From the NCBI GenBank assembly GCA_963715995.1, contig OY970283.1, positions 372,001-436,000 of the forward strand: DNA of 64,000 bases. The letters run 5' to 3'. A program made the translations under genes and the position numbers. Under the pieces are notes generated by a model. It ran no database searches, was not told the DNA's origin, and saw only the letters and a list, made by a program, of their open reading frames with translations. Below, one piece after another: positions 24,326-33,677 of the stretch (its first letter is position 1; each line of letters opens with the position of its first letter). The DNA comes from DATBDN01 sp963715995 (GTDB taxonomy: Bacteria; Actinomycetota; Thermoleophilia; Solirubrobacterales; Thermoleophilaceae).

Positions 24326-25672
24326 GAGGCGGCGCGCCGGCGCATCGGGACCACGTTCTCGTGTGGCTCGGCGGCGGGCTCCGCCGCAGCCGTCCGCCCG
24401 GCCTTGCGCTCGCCGGTGAGCGTCCCGTAGAGCTCGACCTGCTCCTTGATGACCTCGCCGATGCGGCGGATGCCCTCGCGGATGTCGTCCCCGTTCGACG
24501 CCGAGAAGTTCAGGCGCATCGAGCTGCGGCCGCGACCGTCGAGGTACGCCGCGCTGCCGGGGACGAACGCCACGTTCTCGCGCAGCGCCCGCGCGAGCAG
24601 GTCGGTGGTGTCGATGAAGTCGGGCAGCGTGGCCCAGATGAACATGCCGCCCTGCGGTCGCGTCCACTCCGCAGCCGGCGGGAAGAACTCGGCCAGCGCG
24701 TCCATCATCGTGTCGCGGCGGTCGCGGTAGAGCTCGGTCAGGGACTCGACGTAGTCACGCCAGCGCGACTGCTCGAAGTAGGCCTGCACCATCAGCTGCG
24801 ACAGGGTCGAGGTGCAGAGGTCGGCCGCCTGCTTGCCGAGGTTGATCTTCTTCGAGCACCGCCGGCGGCGCCACCACCCAGCCCAGGCGGATGCCGGGCG
24901 AGAGGATCTTCGAGAACGTGCCGAGGTACATCACGTACACGCCGCCGTCGAGTGAGCGCAGCGTGGGCAGCGCCTCGCCCTCGTAGCGGAGCAGCCCATA
25001 CGGGTTGTCCTCGAGCACCAGCAGCTCGCGCTCGTTCGCGATCTCGACCAGGCGCCGGCGGCGCTCCAGGGACATCGTCACCCCGGCCGGGTTCTGGAAG
25101 GTTGGGACGGTGTAGATGAACTTCAGCCGCCGCCCGTCACGCTCGAGCTGGTCGAGTGTCTCCTCGAGCAGGTCCACGCGCATGCCGGCGCCATCCATCT
25201 CGATCTGCACGACGTCGGCCTGGTACGACGAGAAGGTGGGCACCGCGCCCGGGTAGGTCGGCGCCTCGGCGATCACGACGTCGCCCGGGTCGACAAGTGT
25301 CTTGACAACCAGGTCGATCACCTGCTGGCCGCCGGTGGTCACGATCATGTCCTCGGGGTCGGCGCGCATCCCCTCGGCGGACATCACCTCGGCGATGCAC
25401 TCCTTGGTCTCCGGCAGCCCCTCGGTCGGCCCGTATTGGAGCGCCTTGGCGCACGACTCGCTCGCGATCCGCTGCGTGATCGCGGCGAACGTCTCGGTGG
25501 GGAAGGTGCTCGTGTCCGGCAAGCCGCCCGCGAGCGAGATGACCTCGGGGCGCGCCGTGACCGCCATCAGGTCGCGCATCGCGGACGACTTCATGCCCCG
25601 CGTGCGTGCCGCGAACAGTCCGGCGTAACGCTCGATGTCGCGCGCCGTCGAGCGTGTGGGAGGTATCGTCAT
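24322..25672 (-). CDS. PLP-dependent class I/II aminotransferase, frameshifted
   Basis: A fold-type I aminotransferase of the 2-aminoadipate/multisubstrate kind. It has SLAGGLPD, QYGPTEGLPE, TTGGQQVIDLV, YTVPTFQNPAG, VLEDNPYG, and TFSKILSPGIRLGW with the PLP lysine. The gene is one base too long (1351 nt). Near 24850 the coding strand reads CTCGAAGAAGATCAAC, whereas removing one A gives LEKINLGKQAADLC and restores the frame to the end (about 449 residues in all). It is probably a sequence error, otherwise a C-terminally truncated gene. ATG 25672 follows a TACGCT hexamer. Confidence 0.85.
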
Positions 25673-26315
25673 CCCGCCCGGAGCGTACCGACCGCACCAC
25701 TCCGCCATCAGCGTTTTCCCAGACATCGGCCAGGGCGCAGGGCTCGCCACCACAGCGGGCGCTCGGCCGATCCTTGCCGTGATCACCGCAGGCGTGATGG
25801 CGCACGAGGACGCCGGCATCAACCTGACCGGCACCGACTGGTCGTGGATGGAGAGCTGGGTCTTCCTCGGGGTCCTTGCCGCGCTGTACCTGGTGTTCTG
25901 GATCATGGACCGCGCCGGCAAGAGCGCGGTGGTGAGGCCGGGCGGGACGGCGGTCGAGGCCGTGCCCACCTACCGCATCCTCTGCGCCGTCGCCGGGGCG
26001 CTGCTGTTCGCAGGCACGCTCGCCGACAGCGGGCACCGCGCCTGGCCAGGGCTCGTCGCGGGCGCGATCGTGGGCTTCATCGGCTACCTGGCGCTCGGGC
26101 GCCTGTTCATGCGCGCCAACCAGCGGCTGTTCGCGAGCGGCGACTCCGCGGTGCTGCTGGGGCTCGGGCGCGACCTGCTGACGATCGCCCTGACCGCGCT
26201 CGCGGTCCTGGTCGACGTGGCCGGCTACGCGCTACTCCTCGGCGCCCTCGTTCTCCTGGCCACGGCACGCCGCCGCGAGGGCGAGAAGTACGAGGGCCTG
26301 CGCATCCTGCGGTGA
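25656..26315 (+). CDS. DUF4126-like membrane protein
   Basis: About 219 residues from GTG 25656. Four or more hydrophobic segments, with an early GAGLATTAGARPIL typical of DUF4126, a family of unknown function, and ARRREGEKYEGLRIL at the end. The start is unresolved. The conserved part begins near base 25720, where no ATG, GTG or TTG exists, and the available starts at 25635 and 25656 overlap the divergent aminotransferase start. The stop overlaps the next gene as GTGA. Confidence 0.65.
   Translation: MGGIVIPPGAYRPHHSAISVFPDIGQGAGLATTAGARPILAVITAGVMAHEDAGINLTGTDWSWMESWVFLGVLAALYLVFWIMDRAGKSAVVRPGGTAVEAVPTYRILCAVAGALLFAGTLADSGHRAWPGLVAGAIVGFIGYLALGRLFMRANQRLFASGDSAVLLGLGRDLLTIALTALAVLVDVAGYALLLGALVLLATARRREGEKYEGLRILR
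25682..25687 (-). promoter_or_regulatory. -10 element TACGCT of the aminotransferase gene
   Basis: On the minus strand TACGCT ends 9 bases before ATG 25672, the same geometry as at other unit-opening genes here. Confidence 0.4.
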
Positions 26316-27793
26316 GTAGCCCCAAGAAGCTCGTCCTCGCGGTAATCGACTCGCTCAAGCCGGAGATGCTCGAGCGCGCGATCGCCGAGGGCCGCGCGCC
26401 CGCGCTGGCGACGCTCGTGGAGCGCGGCGTCTACATCGACGACTGCGTGTCGGTCTACCCGTCGGTGACCCCGGTCGCCTCGGCGACGATCACCACCGGC
26501 GCCACTCCCGAGGCGCACCACATCCCCGCGATGAACTGGTTCCTGCGCGGCGAGGAGCGCTACGTCGAGTACGGCTCGTCGTTCCCGGCGACGCGCGCGT
26601 TCGGCGTCGTCAGGTCGCTGTTCGACACCGTCTACAACATGAACCTGGCGCACCTGAGCCGCGCCACCCCGACCGTCTTCGAGCAGCTCGACGACGCGGG
26701 ACTTCGCACCGCCTGCACCACCTACCTGATCTACCGCGGGCGCCATCGCCACGTGCCGGCGAACACATCGGTGCTGAGCCGCCTCGGCAAGGCGATGCAG
26801 TTCCGCCACGCGGTCTGGGGCCCGACCGAGCTCTTCTACGCCGACCTGTTCGAGAGCCGTGCGACCGGCTGCACATCCACGCTCGGGCTGCCCGGGCAGC
26901 GCGACCAGCACACGGGCTGCGTCGGAGCGCACATGGTGGAGAACGACCTCTTCGACTTCATGCTCTTCTCGCTGCCCGACAACGACACCTACTCGCACAA
27001 GCGCGGGCCGTACGCGCAGGTGACCTCGATCGCGGAGGCCGACAAGGCGCTCGAGCGCCTGTTCCACGTGGCGGGCGGCGCCGACGACTTCCTTGCCGAG
27101 CACGCGGTGATCGTCATGTCCGACCACTCGCAGACCGCGGTTGAGGACCGCATCAACCTGGCCGAGCTGCTGTCCGACTGGCAGGTGCTCGCACCCACGG
27201 GCGACGTCGCAACCGCCGATGTCGCGGCGTGCCCCTCAGCACGCTCTGCGCAGGTGTACGTGCTCGACCCGGAGCGGCGCGCGGCCGAGCTGCCGAAGCT
27301 CACGGACACGGTGGCCGCGGCCGACGGCGTGGACTTCGTCGCCTGGCGCGAGGGCGACGAGGGCGTGGTGCGGCCGGGAGCGTCCTATGCAGGTGAGGGG
27401 ATCGGCGAGCTGCGCTTCTCGCCGGGCGGCGACCTGCGCGACCTGCGCGGCGGCACCTGGGCGGTCGACGGCGACCAGCGGGCGCTCGAGCTCGACACCC
27501 GGGACGGCCGCGTGACCAGCGTGACCTATCCGAATCCGCTGGAGCGGCTGTGGTCGGCGCTCACCTGCCCGAGCTCCGGCGACCTGCTGGTGTCCGCCGC
27601 GCCGGGCTACGAGTTCGTCGACTGGGGCGGCTTCGACCACGTCGGCGGGGGCAGCCACGGCTCGCTTCACCGCGGTGACTCGCTCGGGACGCTGATCTTC
27701 TGCGGGACCGGGCCCGAGTCGCGTGACGCGCGCGAGCAGTGGACGATCGCCGACGCAGCCCCCGAAGTGCTGCGGCACTTCTCGGTACCGTGA
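26312..27793 (+). CDS. Type I phosphodiesterase/nucleotide pyrophosphatase family protein
   Basis: 493 residues. Alkaline-phosphatase superfamily: metal site Asp in AVIDSLKP, a candidate nucleophile in YPSVTPVASATITTGATPE, the second metal site in SLPDNDTYSHKRGP, MSDHSQT, and a late His in GGGSHGSLHRGD. It hydrolyses phosphodiesters or phosphomonoesters; the substrate is unknown. No signal peptide is visible. It is coupled to the DUF4126-like gene by GTGA. Confidence 0.85.
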   Translation: MSSPKKLVLAVIDSLKPEMLERAIAEGRAPALATLVERGVYIDDCVSVYPSVTPVASATITTGATPEAHHIPAMNWFLRGEERYVEYGSSFPATRAFGVVRSLFDTVYNMNLAHLSRATPTVFEQLDDAGLRTACTTYLIYRGRHRHVPANTSVLSRLGKAMQFRHAVWGPTELFYADLFESRATGCTSTLGLPGQRDQHTGCVGAHMVENDLFDFMLFSLPDNDTYSHKRGPYAQVTSIAEADKALERLFHVAGGADDFLAEHAVIVMSDHSQTAVEDRINLAELLSDWQVLAPTGDVATADVAACPSARSAQVYVLDPERRAAELPKLTDTVAAADGVDFVAWREGDEGVVRPGASYAGEGIGELRFSPGGDLRDLRGGTWAVDGDQRALELDTRDGRVTSVTYPNPLERLWSALTCPSSGDLLVSAAPGYEFVDWGGFDHVGGGSHGSLHRGDSLGTLIFCGTGPESRDAREQWTIADAAPEVLRHFSVP

Positions 27794-27803
27794 CCCGTTC
27801 GCG

Positions 27804-28247
27804 ATGGCCGTGACCGAGGAGAAACCCCACCGCTTCCACTCGCGCGTGCGCCACGGCGTCCGCAAGCCACACAACTGGTTCCAGCTCGGCAAGTTCCTGC
27901 TGGTTGGCCTGTCGGGCTACGTGGTCAACCTCGCGGTGTTCACGATCTCGCTGGAGGCGCTCAACGTGCACCACGTGGCCGCCGCGACGATCGCCTTCGC
28001 GGTGGCGGTGTCGAACAACTTCTGGTGGAACCGCCACTGGACCTTCGCCGCCGGTGGCGGTCACGCGGGCTTCCAGGCCGCGCGCTTCTTCACCGTCAGC
28101 GTGTTCGCCTTCCTGATCCAGCTCGCGCTGCTCGAGCTGCTGATCGACGACGCGAACCTGCACAAGGTGCTCGCCCAGGCGGTCTCGCTGGTGCTCGCGA
28201 CGCCCGTCAACTTCGTCGGAAACAAGATGTGGTCGTTCCGCTCGTAG
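27804..28247 (+). CDS. GtrA family membrane protein
   Basis: 147 residues. Four transmembrane segments in the GtrA pattern: FLLVGLSGYVVNLAVF, NNFWWNRHWTF after the second helix, a third helix, and TPVNFVGNKMWSFR at the end. GtrA proteins are thought to help translocate polyprenyl-linked sugars. It overlaps by 19 bases the start of a membrane glycosyltransferase-like gene, which suits a joint role in envelope glycan assembly. Confidence 0.9.
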   Translation: MAVTEEKPHRFHSRVRHGVRKPHNWFQLGKFLLVGLSGYVVNLAVFTISLEALNVHHVAAATIAFAVAVSNNFWWNRHWTFAAGGGHAGFQAARFFTVSVFAFLIQLALLELLIDDANLHKVLAQAVSLVLATPVNFVGNKMWSFRS

Positions 28248-29992
28248 TCCTCGCCCTCCTGCTCGCCTACCCGGCGGCCGCGGAGGCGGGGAACGAGACT
28301 TGGAGCACGCCCACGTCGATGACGGTGGCGCCGCCCGGCAAGCGGCTCAACCTCCAGACGGTGCTGGCCAAGGGCGAGGCGACGCGGACGGTGAAGGACT
28401 ATCGCCGCCGCTATCCCACGCTGAAGGCGCTCGGCTACCTCGATACGGCGACCGGCAACTGGCTGATCCGCTACGTGATCCCGAAGAAGGAGCTCATCGA
28501 GGTCGACATAAACGACGGGACGGGCCAGGTCACGGACGTGTGGACAGGCCCGCAGGTGCTCTGGGGAATGGCGCGCGGGGCCCCCGGCGCGTTCGGGCGC
28601 AAGCTGAATGCGCCGTACATCTGGCTGCCGCTCTGCCTCCTCTTCTTCCTGCCGTTCTTCGACCCGCGCCGCCCGTTCCGGCTGCTGCATCTGGACCTGC
28701 TCGTGATGCTCGGCTTCGGCGTCTCGCACTACTTCTTCAACCGCGCGGACATATCGGCCTCGACGCCGCTCGCCTATCCGGTGCTGGCCTATCTGCTCGT
28801 GCGCGCGCTGATGGTCGGCTTCGCCCCGCGCAAGCGCGCCGGTCCCCTGATCCCGCTGGTGCCGGTCGGCTGGCTGGCGGCCGGGGTGGTGTTCCTGATC
28901 GGCTTCCGCCTGAGCCTGAACCTGTTCGACTCGAACGTGATCGACGTTGGCTACGCGGGCGTGCTCGGCGCCAACCGCGTGGCGCACGGCCTGTCGCTGT
29001 ACGCGTGGAACCTCAACTGGCATCCGAACACGTACGGGCCGGTCACGTACCTGGCGTATCTGCCGTTCGAGCTGATCTGGCCCAACCACGGCGTCTGGGA
29101 CGACCTGCCGGCGGCGCACGCGGCCGCGATCACGTTCGACCTGCTGACCACGCTCGGCCTCTACGTGCTGGGCAGGCGCCTGCGCGATGGCGCCGCCGGC
29201 CAGCTGCTCGGCGTCGCGCTGGCCTACGCGTGGGTGGCCTTCCCCTACAGCGCGTTCGTGCTCGAGTCGAACTCCAACGACTCGCTGACGGCGGCGTTCG
29301 TGGTCTGGGCGCTCGTGTTCATGCGCTCACCGTTGATTCGCGGCGTCCTCGTGGCGCTCGGCGGCGCGGCGAAGTTCTCACCGTGGGCGCTCGCGCCGCT
29401 GCTCGGCGCGGGTCGCGGCGAGCGCCGCGGGCCGGAGGTCCTGCTGTTCGCCGTCGCGTTCGCGCTGGCCGTCGCGTTCGCGATCCTGCCCTTCACCGAC
29501 GATGTCGGCCTGCGCCACTTCTGGGACGTGACGGCGGGCTATCAGGCCGACCGCCCGTCGCCGTTCTCGATCTGGGGGCTCTACGGCGGGCTGACGCCGC
29601 TGCGGCGGGTGGTCGAGACGGGTGCGCTCGCGCTCGTGATCGGACTGGCGGCGGCGCCGCGCCGGCGCAGCGAGCTCCAGATAACGGCGCTGGCCGCGGC
29701 CGTGCTGATCGCCGTCGAGGCGTGCACGTCGCACTGGTTCTACCTCTACGTGGTCTGGTTCACCCCGCCGCTGCTGGCGGCGCTGCTCGGCGAATACGGC
29801 AGCAGCAGCTGGCGCACGCCGGTGGCCGAGCCCGTGTCGTCGGCGTCGATCAGCACGGCGTTCATCCACGGGTCGTCGTCGGACGGCTCGAAGCGCGCCG
29901 GCACCTGGGTCAGGAACTTGGTCAGCGCCTGCTCGCGGCGCATGCCGATGACCCCCCCGCGCGCGCCGGTCATCCCGACGTCGGTCACGTAG
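28229..29992 (+). CDS. Polytopic membrane glycosyltransferase-like protein (GT-C/GT87-like)
   Basis: About 587 residues from GTG. A cleavable-looking hydrophobic N-terminus (LVVLALLLAYPAAAEAG) precedes an extracytoplasmic domain of about 110 residues containing RYPTLKALGYLDTATGNW. About ten membrane segments follow, with NPNTYGPVTYL-like and SPFSIWGLYGG loops. The last 73 residues, after GEYGSSSW, are antisense to ymdB (247-base overlap) and look unlike a membrane protein, so the true functional end may be earlier or the ORF may simply read through. Confidence 0.7.
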   Translation: MVVPLVVLALLLAYPAAAEAGNETWSTPTSMTVAPPGKRLNLQTVLAKGEATRTVKDYRRRYPTLKALGYLDTATGNWLIRYVIPKKELIEVDINDGTGQVTDVWTGPQVLWGMARGAPGAFGRKLNAPYIWLPLCLLFFLPFFDPRRPFRLLHLDLLVMLGFGVSHYFFNRADISASTPLAYPVLAYLLVRALMVGFAPRKRAGPLIPLVPVGWLAAGVVFLIGFRLSLNLFDSNVIDVGYAGVLGANRVAHGLSLYAWNLNWHPNTYGPVTYLAYLPFELIWPNHGVWDDLPAAHAAAITFDLLTTLGLYVLGRRLRDGAAGQLLGVALAYAWVAFPYSAFVLESNSNDSLTAAFVVWALVFMRSPLIRGVLVALGGAAKFSPWALAPLLGAGRGERRGPEVLLFAVAFALAVAFAILPFTDDVGLRHFWDVTAGYQADRPSPFSIWGLYGGLTPLRRVVETGALALVIGLAAAPRRRSELQITALAAAVLIAVEACTSHWFYLYVVWFTPPLLAALLGEYGSSSWRTPVAEPVSSASISTAFIHGSSSDGSKRAGTWVRNLVSACSRRMPMTPPRAPVIPTSVT

Positions 29993-30564
29993 GCCGTCCC
30001 GCCAGGGAGCACCCGCGCGTCGGCGGTGGGGATGTGCGTGTGCGTGCCGACGCAGGCGGTCACGCGGCCGTCCAGGTGCCAGCCCATCGCCACCTTCTCG
30101 CTCGTGGCCTCCGCGTGCATGTCCACCAGCACGTGCTGCGCGTGGCCGGACAACTCGGCCAGCTGCGCGTCCACCTCCGCGAACGGCGAGCGCGCCACCT
30201 CCAGCGAGAACTGGCCCTGGATGTTCACGAGCCCGAGCTCGAGCCCGTTCTTCTCGATCACGGTCGACCCGCGCCCCGGCGCCGCCTTCGGGAAGTTGGC
30301 GGGGCGGATGATGCGCTCGTCCTGATCGAGCGTTTCATACATGTCGTGATGGCGGAAGGCGTGGTTGCCGAGGGTGATCGCATCGGCCCCTGCGGCGAAG
30401 ATCGCGTTGGCAGTCTTCGGCGTGATGCCGATGCCCCCCGCGCTGTTCTCGCCGTTGACCACGACGAAGTCGGGTCGCTCGCTCTCCAGCAGCCCGGGCA
30501 GGAGGCCCTTCAGCACCCCGCGGCCGCTCGACCCGACCACGTCCCCGATGAACAGGATCCTCAC
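29746..30564 (-). CDS. YmdB-family metallophosphoesterase
   Basis: 272 residues. Matches the YmdB (TIGR00282) family of 2',3'-cyclic-nucleotide phosphodiesterases: ILFIGDVVGSSGRG, VVNGENSAGG, TLGNHAFRHHD, DMHAEATSEKVAM and VGTHTHIPTAD supply the dinuclear metal ligands. I chose GTG 30564 (VRILFIGD) over the upstream ATG. The last 17 or so residues (Ser-rich) lie in the antisense overlap with the membrane gene and are unusual. Confidence 0.88.
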   Translation of the reverse strand: MRILFIGDVVGSSGRGVLKGLLPGLLESERPDFVVVNGENSAGGIGITPKTANAIFAAGADAITLGNHAFRHHDMYETLDQDERIIRPANFPKAAPGRGSTVIEKNGLELGLVNIQGQFSLEVARSPFAEVDAQLAELSGHAQHVLVDMHAEATSEKVAMGWHLDGRVTACVGTHTHIPTADARVLPGGTAYVTDVGMTGARGGVIGMRREQALTKFLTQVPARFEPSDDDPWMNAVLIDADDTGSATGVRQLLLPYSPSSAASSGGVNQTT

Positions 30565-30570
30565 GCGTCG

Positions 30571-30576
30571 TAGGGT
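30571..30576 (+). promoter_or_regulatory. -10 element TAGGGT of the M42 peptidase gene
   Basis: TAGGGT ends 7 bases before ATG 30584. The divergent ymdB GTG is only 19 bases away, so both promoters must share this very short interval. Confidence 0.5.
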
Positions 30577-30583
30577 GGCACGC

Positions 30584-31639
30584 ATGGCGATCCCAGAGTT
30601 CCTCCAGGCGCTGCTGACAGCGACGGGGCCGTCCGGTTACGAGACGCCCGCCGCCGAGCTCTGGCGCGAATCCGCACGTTCCTTCGCCGAGGTGTCGTCG
30701 GACACCGTCGGCTCGTCGGTTGCCCGCGTGGACGCGGGCGACGGCGCCCCGCTGATGGGGCTCGTGGGCCACATCGACGAGATCGGCCTGGTCGTGAAGC
30801 ACATCACCGACGAGGGCGTGCTCCGCTTCGGCACCATCGGCGGCTGGGACCCGCAGGTGCTCGTCGGCCAGCGCGTGACGGTCCAGACCGAGCAGGGCCC
30901 GGTGCCCGGAGTAGTCGGCCGCAAGCCGATCCACCTGCTGGATCAGGACGACCGCAAGCAGGTCGCGAAGTTCGAGCAGATGTACATCGACATCGGAGCC
31001 ACCGGCCGCGACGACGCAGCCCGGCTGGTCGCGCTGGGCGACCCGGCGGTGATCGCCGCCCAGCCCGTGGAGCTGGCGAACGGACGCGTCGCCTCCAAGG
31101 CGATGGACAACCGGCTCGGTGCCTACATCGTGCTGGAGGCAGCGCGGCGTGTGGCGGAGGAGTCAGGCGCCCGCTGGAGCGTTGCCGCCGTGGCCGCCTC
31201 GCAGGAGGAGACGACGTTCGCGGGCGCGACCACGAGCGCGTTCGCGCTCGATCTCCAGGCGTGCATCGTGGTCGACGTGACGTTCGCCTCCGACATCCCC
31301 GACAGCGACGTGGCCAAGGGCGGCGAGGCCAAGCTCGGCCATGGCGTGCAGATCTCGCGCGGCGCGAACCTGCATCCGCGCATGGCGCAGCTGCTCATGG
31401 AGACGGCCGAGGCGGAGAGCATCCCGTTCTCGCGTGCCGTGCCGGGGCGCAACAGCGGCACCGATGCGGATGCGATCCACTTCGCCCGCGCCGGAGTGCC
31501 GTGCGGCCTCGTGTCCGTGCCGCTGCGTTACATGCACTCGCCCGTGGAGACGATTCAGCTTGCAGACGTCGAGCACGCGATAGAGCTGCTGGCCGCCGCG
31601 TGCCTGCGGATCGCTCCCGACGAGGACTTCCGCCGTTGA
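30584..31639 (+). CDS. M42-family metallopeptidase
   Basis: 351 residues. A co-catalytic two-metal aminopeptidase of the glutamyl-aminopeptidase/endoglucanase-M type. Conserved: TGPSGYE at the start, GHIDEIGLVV (His and Asp), KAMDNRLGAY (bridging Asp), ASQEETTFAGA (Glu pair), VVDVTFASD, and RYMHSPVETI (last His). Cytoplasmic. It overlaps the ABC ATPase gene as TTGA. Confidence 0.9.
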   Translation: MAIPEFLQALLTATGPSGYETPAAELWRESARSFAEVSSDTVGSSVARVDAGDGAPLMGLVGHIDEIGLVVKHITDEGVLRFGTIGGWDPQVLVGQRVTVQTEQGPVPGVVGRKPIHLLDQDDRKQVAKFEQMYIDIGATGRDDAARLVALGDPAVIAAQPVELANGRVASKAMDNRLGAYIVLEAARRVAEESGARWSVAAVAASQEETTFAGATTSAFALDLQACIVVDVTFASDIPDSDVAKGGEAKLGHGVQISRGANLHPRMAQLLMETAEAESIPFSRAVPGRNSGTDADAIHFARAGVPCGLVSVPLRYMHSPVETIQLADVEHAIELLAAACLRIAPDEDFRR

Positions 31640-32340
31640 GCGAACCCGCGCTGCTCGAGGCGCGCGGGGTCTCGAAGCGCTTCGGCGACCGGGAGGCCCT
31701 GCGCGGCGTGTCGCTGGCCGCGGCGCGCGGCGAGGTCGTGGCCATCATCGGCCCGAACGGGGCCGGCAAGACCACGCTGCTGTCGATCGTCGCCGGCATC
31801 CAGCCCGCGGACGCGGGCGAGATCACACGGCCCCCGGGTGAGGTCGGCTGGGTTCCCCAGCAGGCAGCGGTCTACGGGAAGCTGACCGTTGCCGAGAACC
31901 TGCGCCTGTTCGCGCGGCTCGAGAAGCGCGACGACGTCGAGGCGAGTGTCACGGCGATGCTGCACCAGACGGGGCTCGAGGAGCGCGCCGACGACCAGGC
32001 CTCGACGCTGTCGGGCGGGAACCGCCAGCGCGTCAACATCGCGATCGGCCTGCTCTCGCAGCCGGAGGTGCTGCTGCTCGACGAGCCGAGCGCGTCGCTC
32101 GATCCGCGCCAGCGCGACCGCCTCTGGGAGTTCCTGCGCGAGCTGGCGGCGCAGGGCACGGCGGTGCTGTTCTCGACGCACAACGTGGCGGAGGCCGAGC
32201 GCAACGCCAACCGCGTGATCGTGCTGGCCGACGGCGAGCTGATCTTCGAAGGCGGCGCGCGCGAGCTCGAGGCCGAGGTGGGCGGCGAGCGCGACTTCGA
32301 GTCGGCGTTCGTGGAGTTCCTGCGGAAGAAGGGCCACTGA
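31636..32340 (+). CDS. ABC transporter ATP-binding protein
   Basis: 234 residues from a TTG that overlaps the peptidase stop. Walker A GPNGAGKTT, Q-loop VPQQAAVYGKLTV, signature LSGGNRQR, Walker B VLLLDEPSASLD and the H-loop FSTHN are all intact. It is of the ABC-2 exporter ATPase type and pairs with the permease that starts one base into its stop codon. Confidence 0.93.
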   Translation: MSEPALLEARGVSKRFGDREALRGVSLAAARGEVVAIIGPNGAGKTTLLSIVAGIQPADAGEITRPPGEVGWVPQQAAVYGKLTVAENLRLFARLEKRDDVEASVTAMLHQTGLEERADDQASTLSGGNRQRVNIAIGLLSQPEVLLLDEPSASLDPRQRDRLWEFLRELAAQGTAVLFSTHNVAEAERNANRVIVLADGELIFEGGARELEAEVGGERDFESAFVEFLRKKGH

Positions 32341-33677
32341 TGCGCTGGCTGCTGATCAAGGACCTCCAGATCCTGCGCCGCTCGCCGCTGCTGGTCGCGC
32401 TGCTCGTGATCTACCCGGTCGTGATCGCGGTGCTGATCGGCCTCGCGCTGTCGAAGGGCCCAGACAAGCCGCGTGTTGCGTTCGTGAACCAGGTGCCGCC
32501 CGCCTCGAACGTGATCCAGCTGGGCGGCGAGTCGATCGACACCTCGAAGTACGGACAGCAGCTGTTCACGGCGATCGATCCCGTGCGCGTGGCCACCGAG
32601 AAGGCTGCGATCGCGAAGGTCAAGTCGGGCGACGTGCTCGGCGCGCTGATTCTGCCGCCCAACCTCACGTCCAAGCTCGCGTCAGGGCTCGAGCCGGCAC
32701 ATGTCAAGGTCTATTACAACGCCGAGGATCCGGTGAAGGCGCGCTTCGTCCGCGACACCATCACCTCGCAGGTGCAGAAGGCGAATGCGGCCGTACGGAA
32801 GAAGCTCACGAAGATCGCCGTCGGCTACCTGCACCTGATCAACGCCGGCGGTCAGTTCTCCTTCTTCGGACGCAGCTTCGACGTGCTCGGACTCGCGAAG
32901 GCGCAGCAGATCCTGGCGGCCACGCTGAAGGAGGTGCCGAAGGACAGCGCGGCTGCCGCGCAGATAGCCGCGGTGGAGCGCTTCGCGAAGGTGGCGCACG
33001 ACAACCTCGACCTCTCCGACAACGTGCTCAAGACGGTCGGGGAGCCGATCGTGGTCGACCAGCACGTGCTGAAGGGCGGCAAGACGCCACTCGACGCCTT
33101 CGCGGTGGCGGTGGCGGTGACCGTGTCGCTGATGTTCGTGACGCTGCTGCTTGCGGCCGGGATGCTCGCGCTCGAGCGTGAGGAGAACGCGTTCACGCGA
33201 CTCGTGCGCGGGCTCGTCTCTCGCTCCGCCCTGCTGGTCGAGAAGGGGCTCCTGGCCGCCGGGGCCGCCTTCGTCGTCACGCTGGCCATGCTCGCGGGCC
33301 TGGCGCTGTTCATCGACCTCGCCTGGGACCGCTTCCCGCTGTGGATGCTCGCGCTCGCGGCCGGCGCGCTCGGGTTCGCGGCGATGGGCCTGGCCATCGG
33401 GGCGCTCACGCGCGAGGTCCGCGCGGCGTCGCTGATGGCGTTCATGCTGTCGCTGCCGATCGCGTTCCTGGCGCTCGTGCCGTCGGGCTCGGTCTCGCAG
33501 GGTCTCTACGACGTCATTCGCGCAATCTCGGCCGTGTTCCCGTTCAAGCCGACGCTGAACGCGCTCAATGCGGCGCTCAACGATGCCGGCGGCATGGGCG
33601 CGGCGCTTGCCCATCTGGCGGCACTCGTCGCCGGCTACGGGCTGCTTGCGAGAATCGGACTGAGGAGGTTCGCGTGA
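32340..33677 (+). CDS. ABC-2 type transporter permease
   Basis: 445 residues. An N-terminal transmembrane helix (about residues 18-37) is followed by a large extracytoplasmic region of about 220 residues, then five to six helices in the C-terminal half. It is the membrane half of the exporter with the ATPase upstream. The substrate is unknown; an adjoining methyltransferase gene overlaps its stop as GTGA. Confidence 0.88.
   Translation: MRWLLIKDLQILRRSPLLVALLVIYPVVIAVLIGLALSKGPDKPRVAFVNQVPPASNVIQLGGESIDTSKYGQQLFTAIDPVRVATEKAAIAKVKSGDVLGALILPPNLTSKLASGLEPAHVKVYYNAEDPVKARFVRDTITSQVQKANAAVRKKLTKIAVGYLHLINAGGQFSFFGRSFDVLGLAKAQQILAATLKEVPKDSAAAAQIAAVERFAKVAHDNLDLSDNVLKTVGEPIVVDQHVLKGGKTPLDAFAVAVAVTVSLMFVTLLLAAGMLALEREENAFTRLVRGLVSRSALLVEKGLLAAGAAFVVTLAMLAGLALFIDLAWDRFPLWMLALAAGALGFAAMGLAIGALTREVRAASLMAFMLSLPIAFLALVPSGSVSQGLYDVIRAISAVFPFKPTLNALNAALNDAGGMGAALAHLAALVAGYGLLARIGLRRFA

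Noticed and set aside
28300..30573. A 757-codon plus-strand ORF through the glycosyltransferase and ymdB regions
   Set aside because: It is an Arg/Ala/Pro-rich shadow frame that crosses two well-supported genes on different strands.
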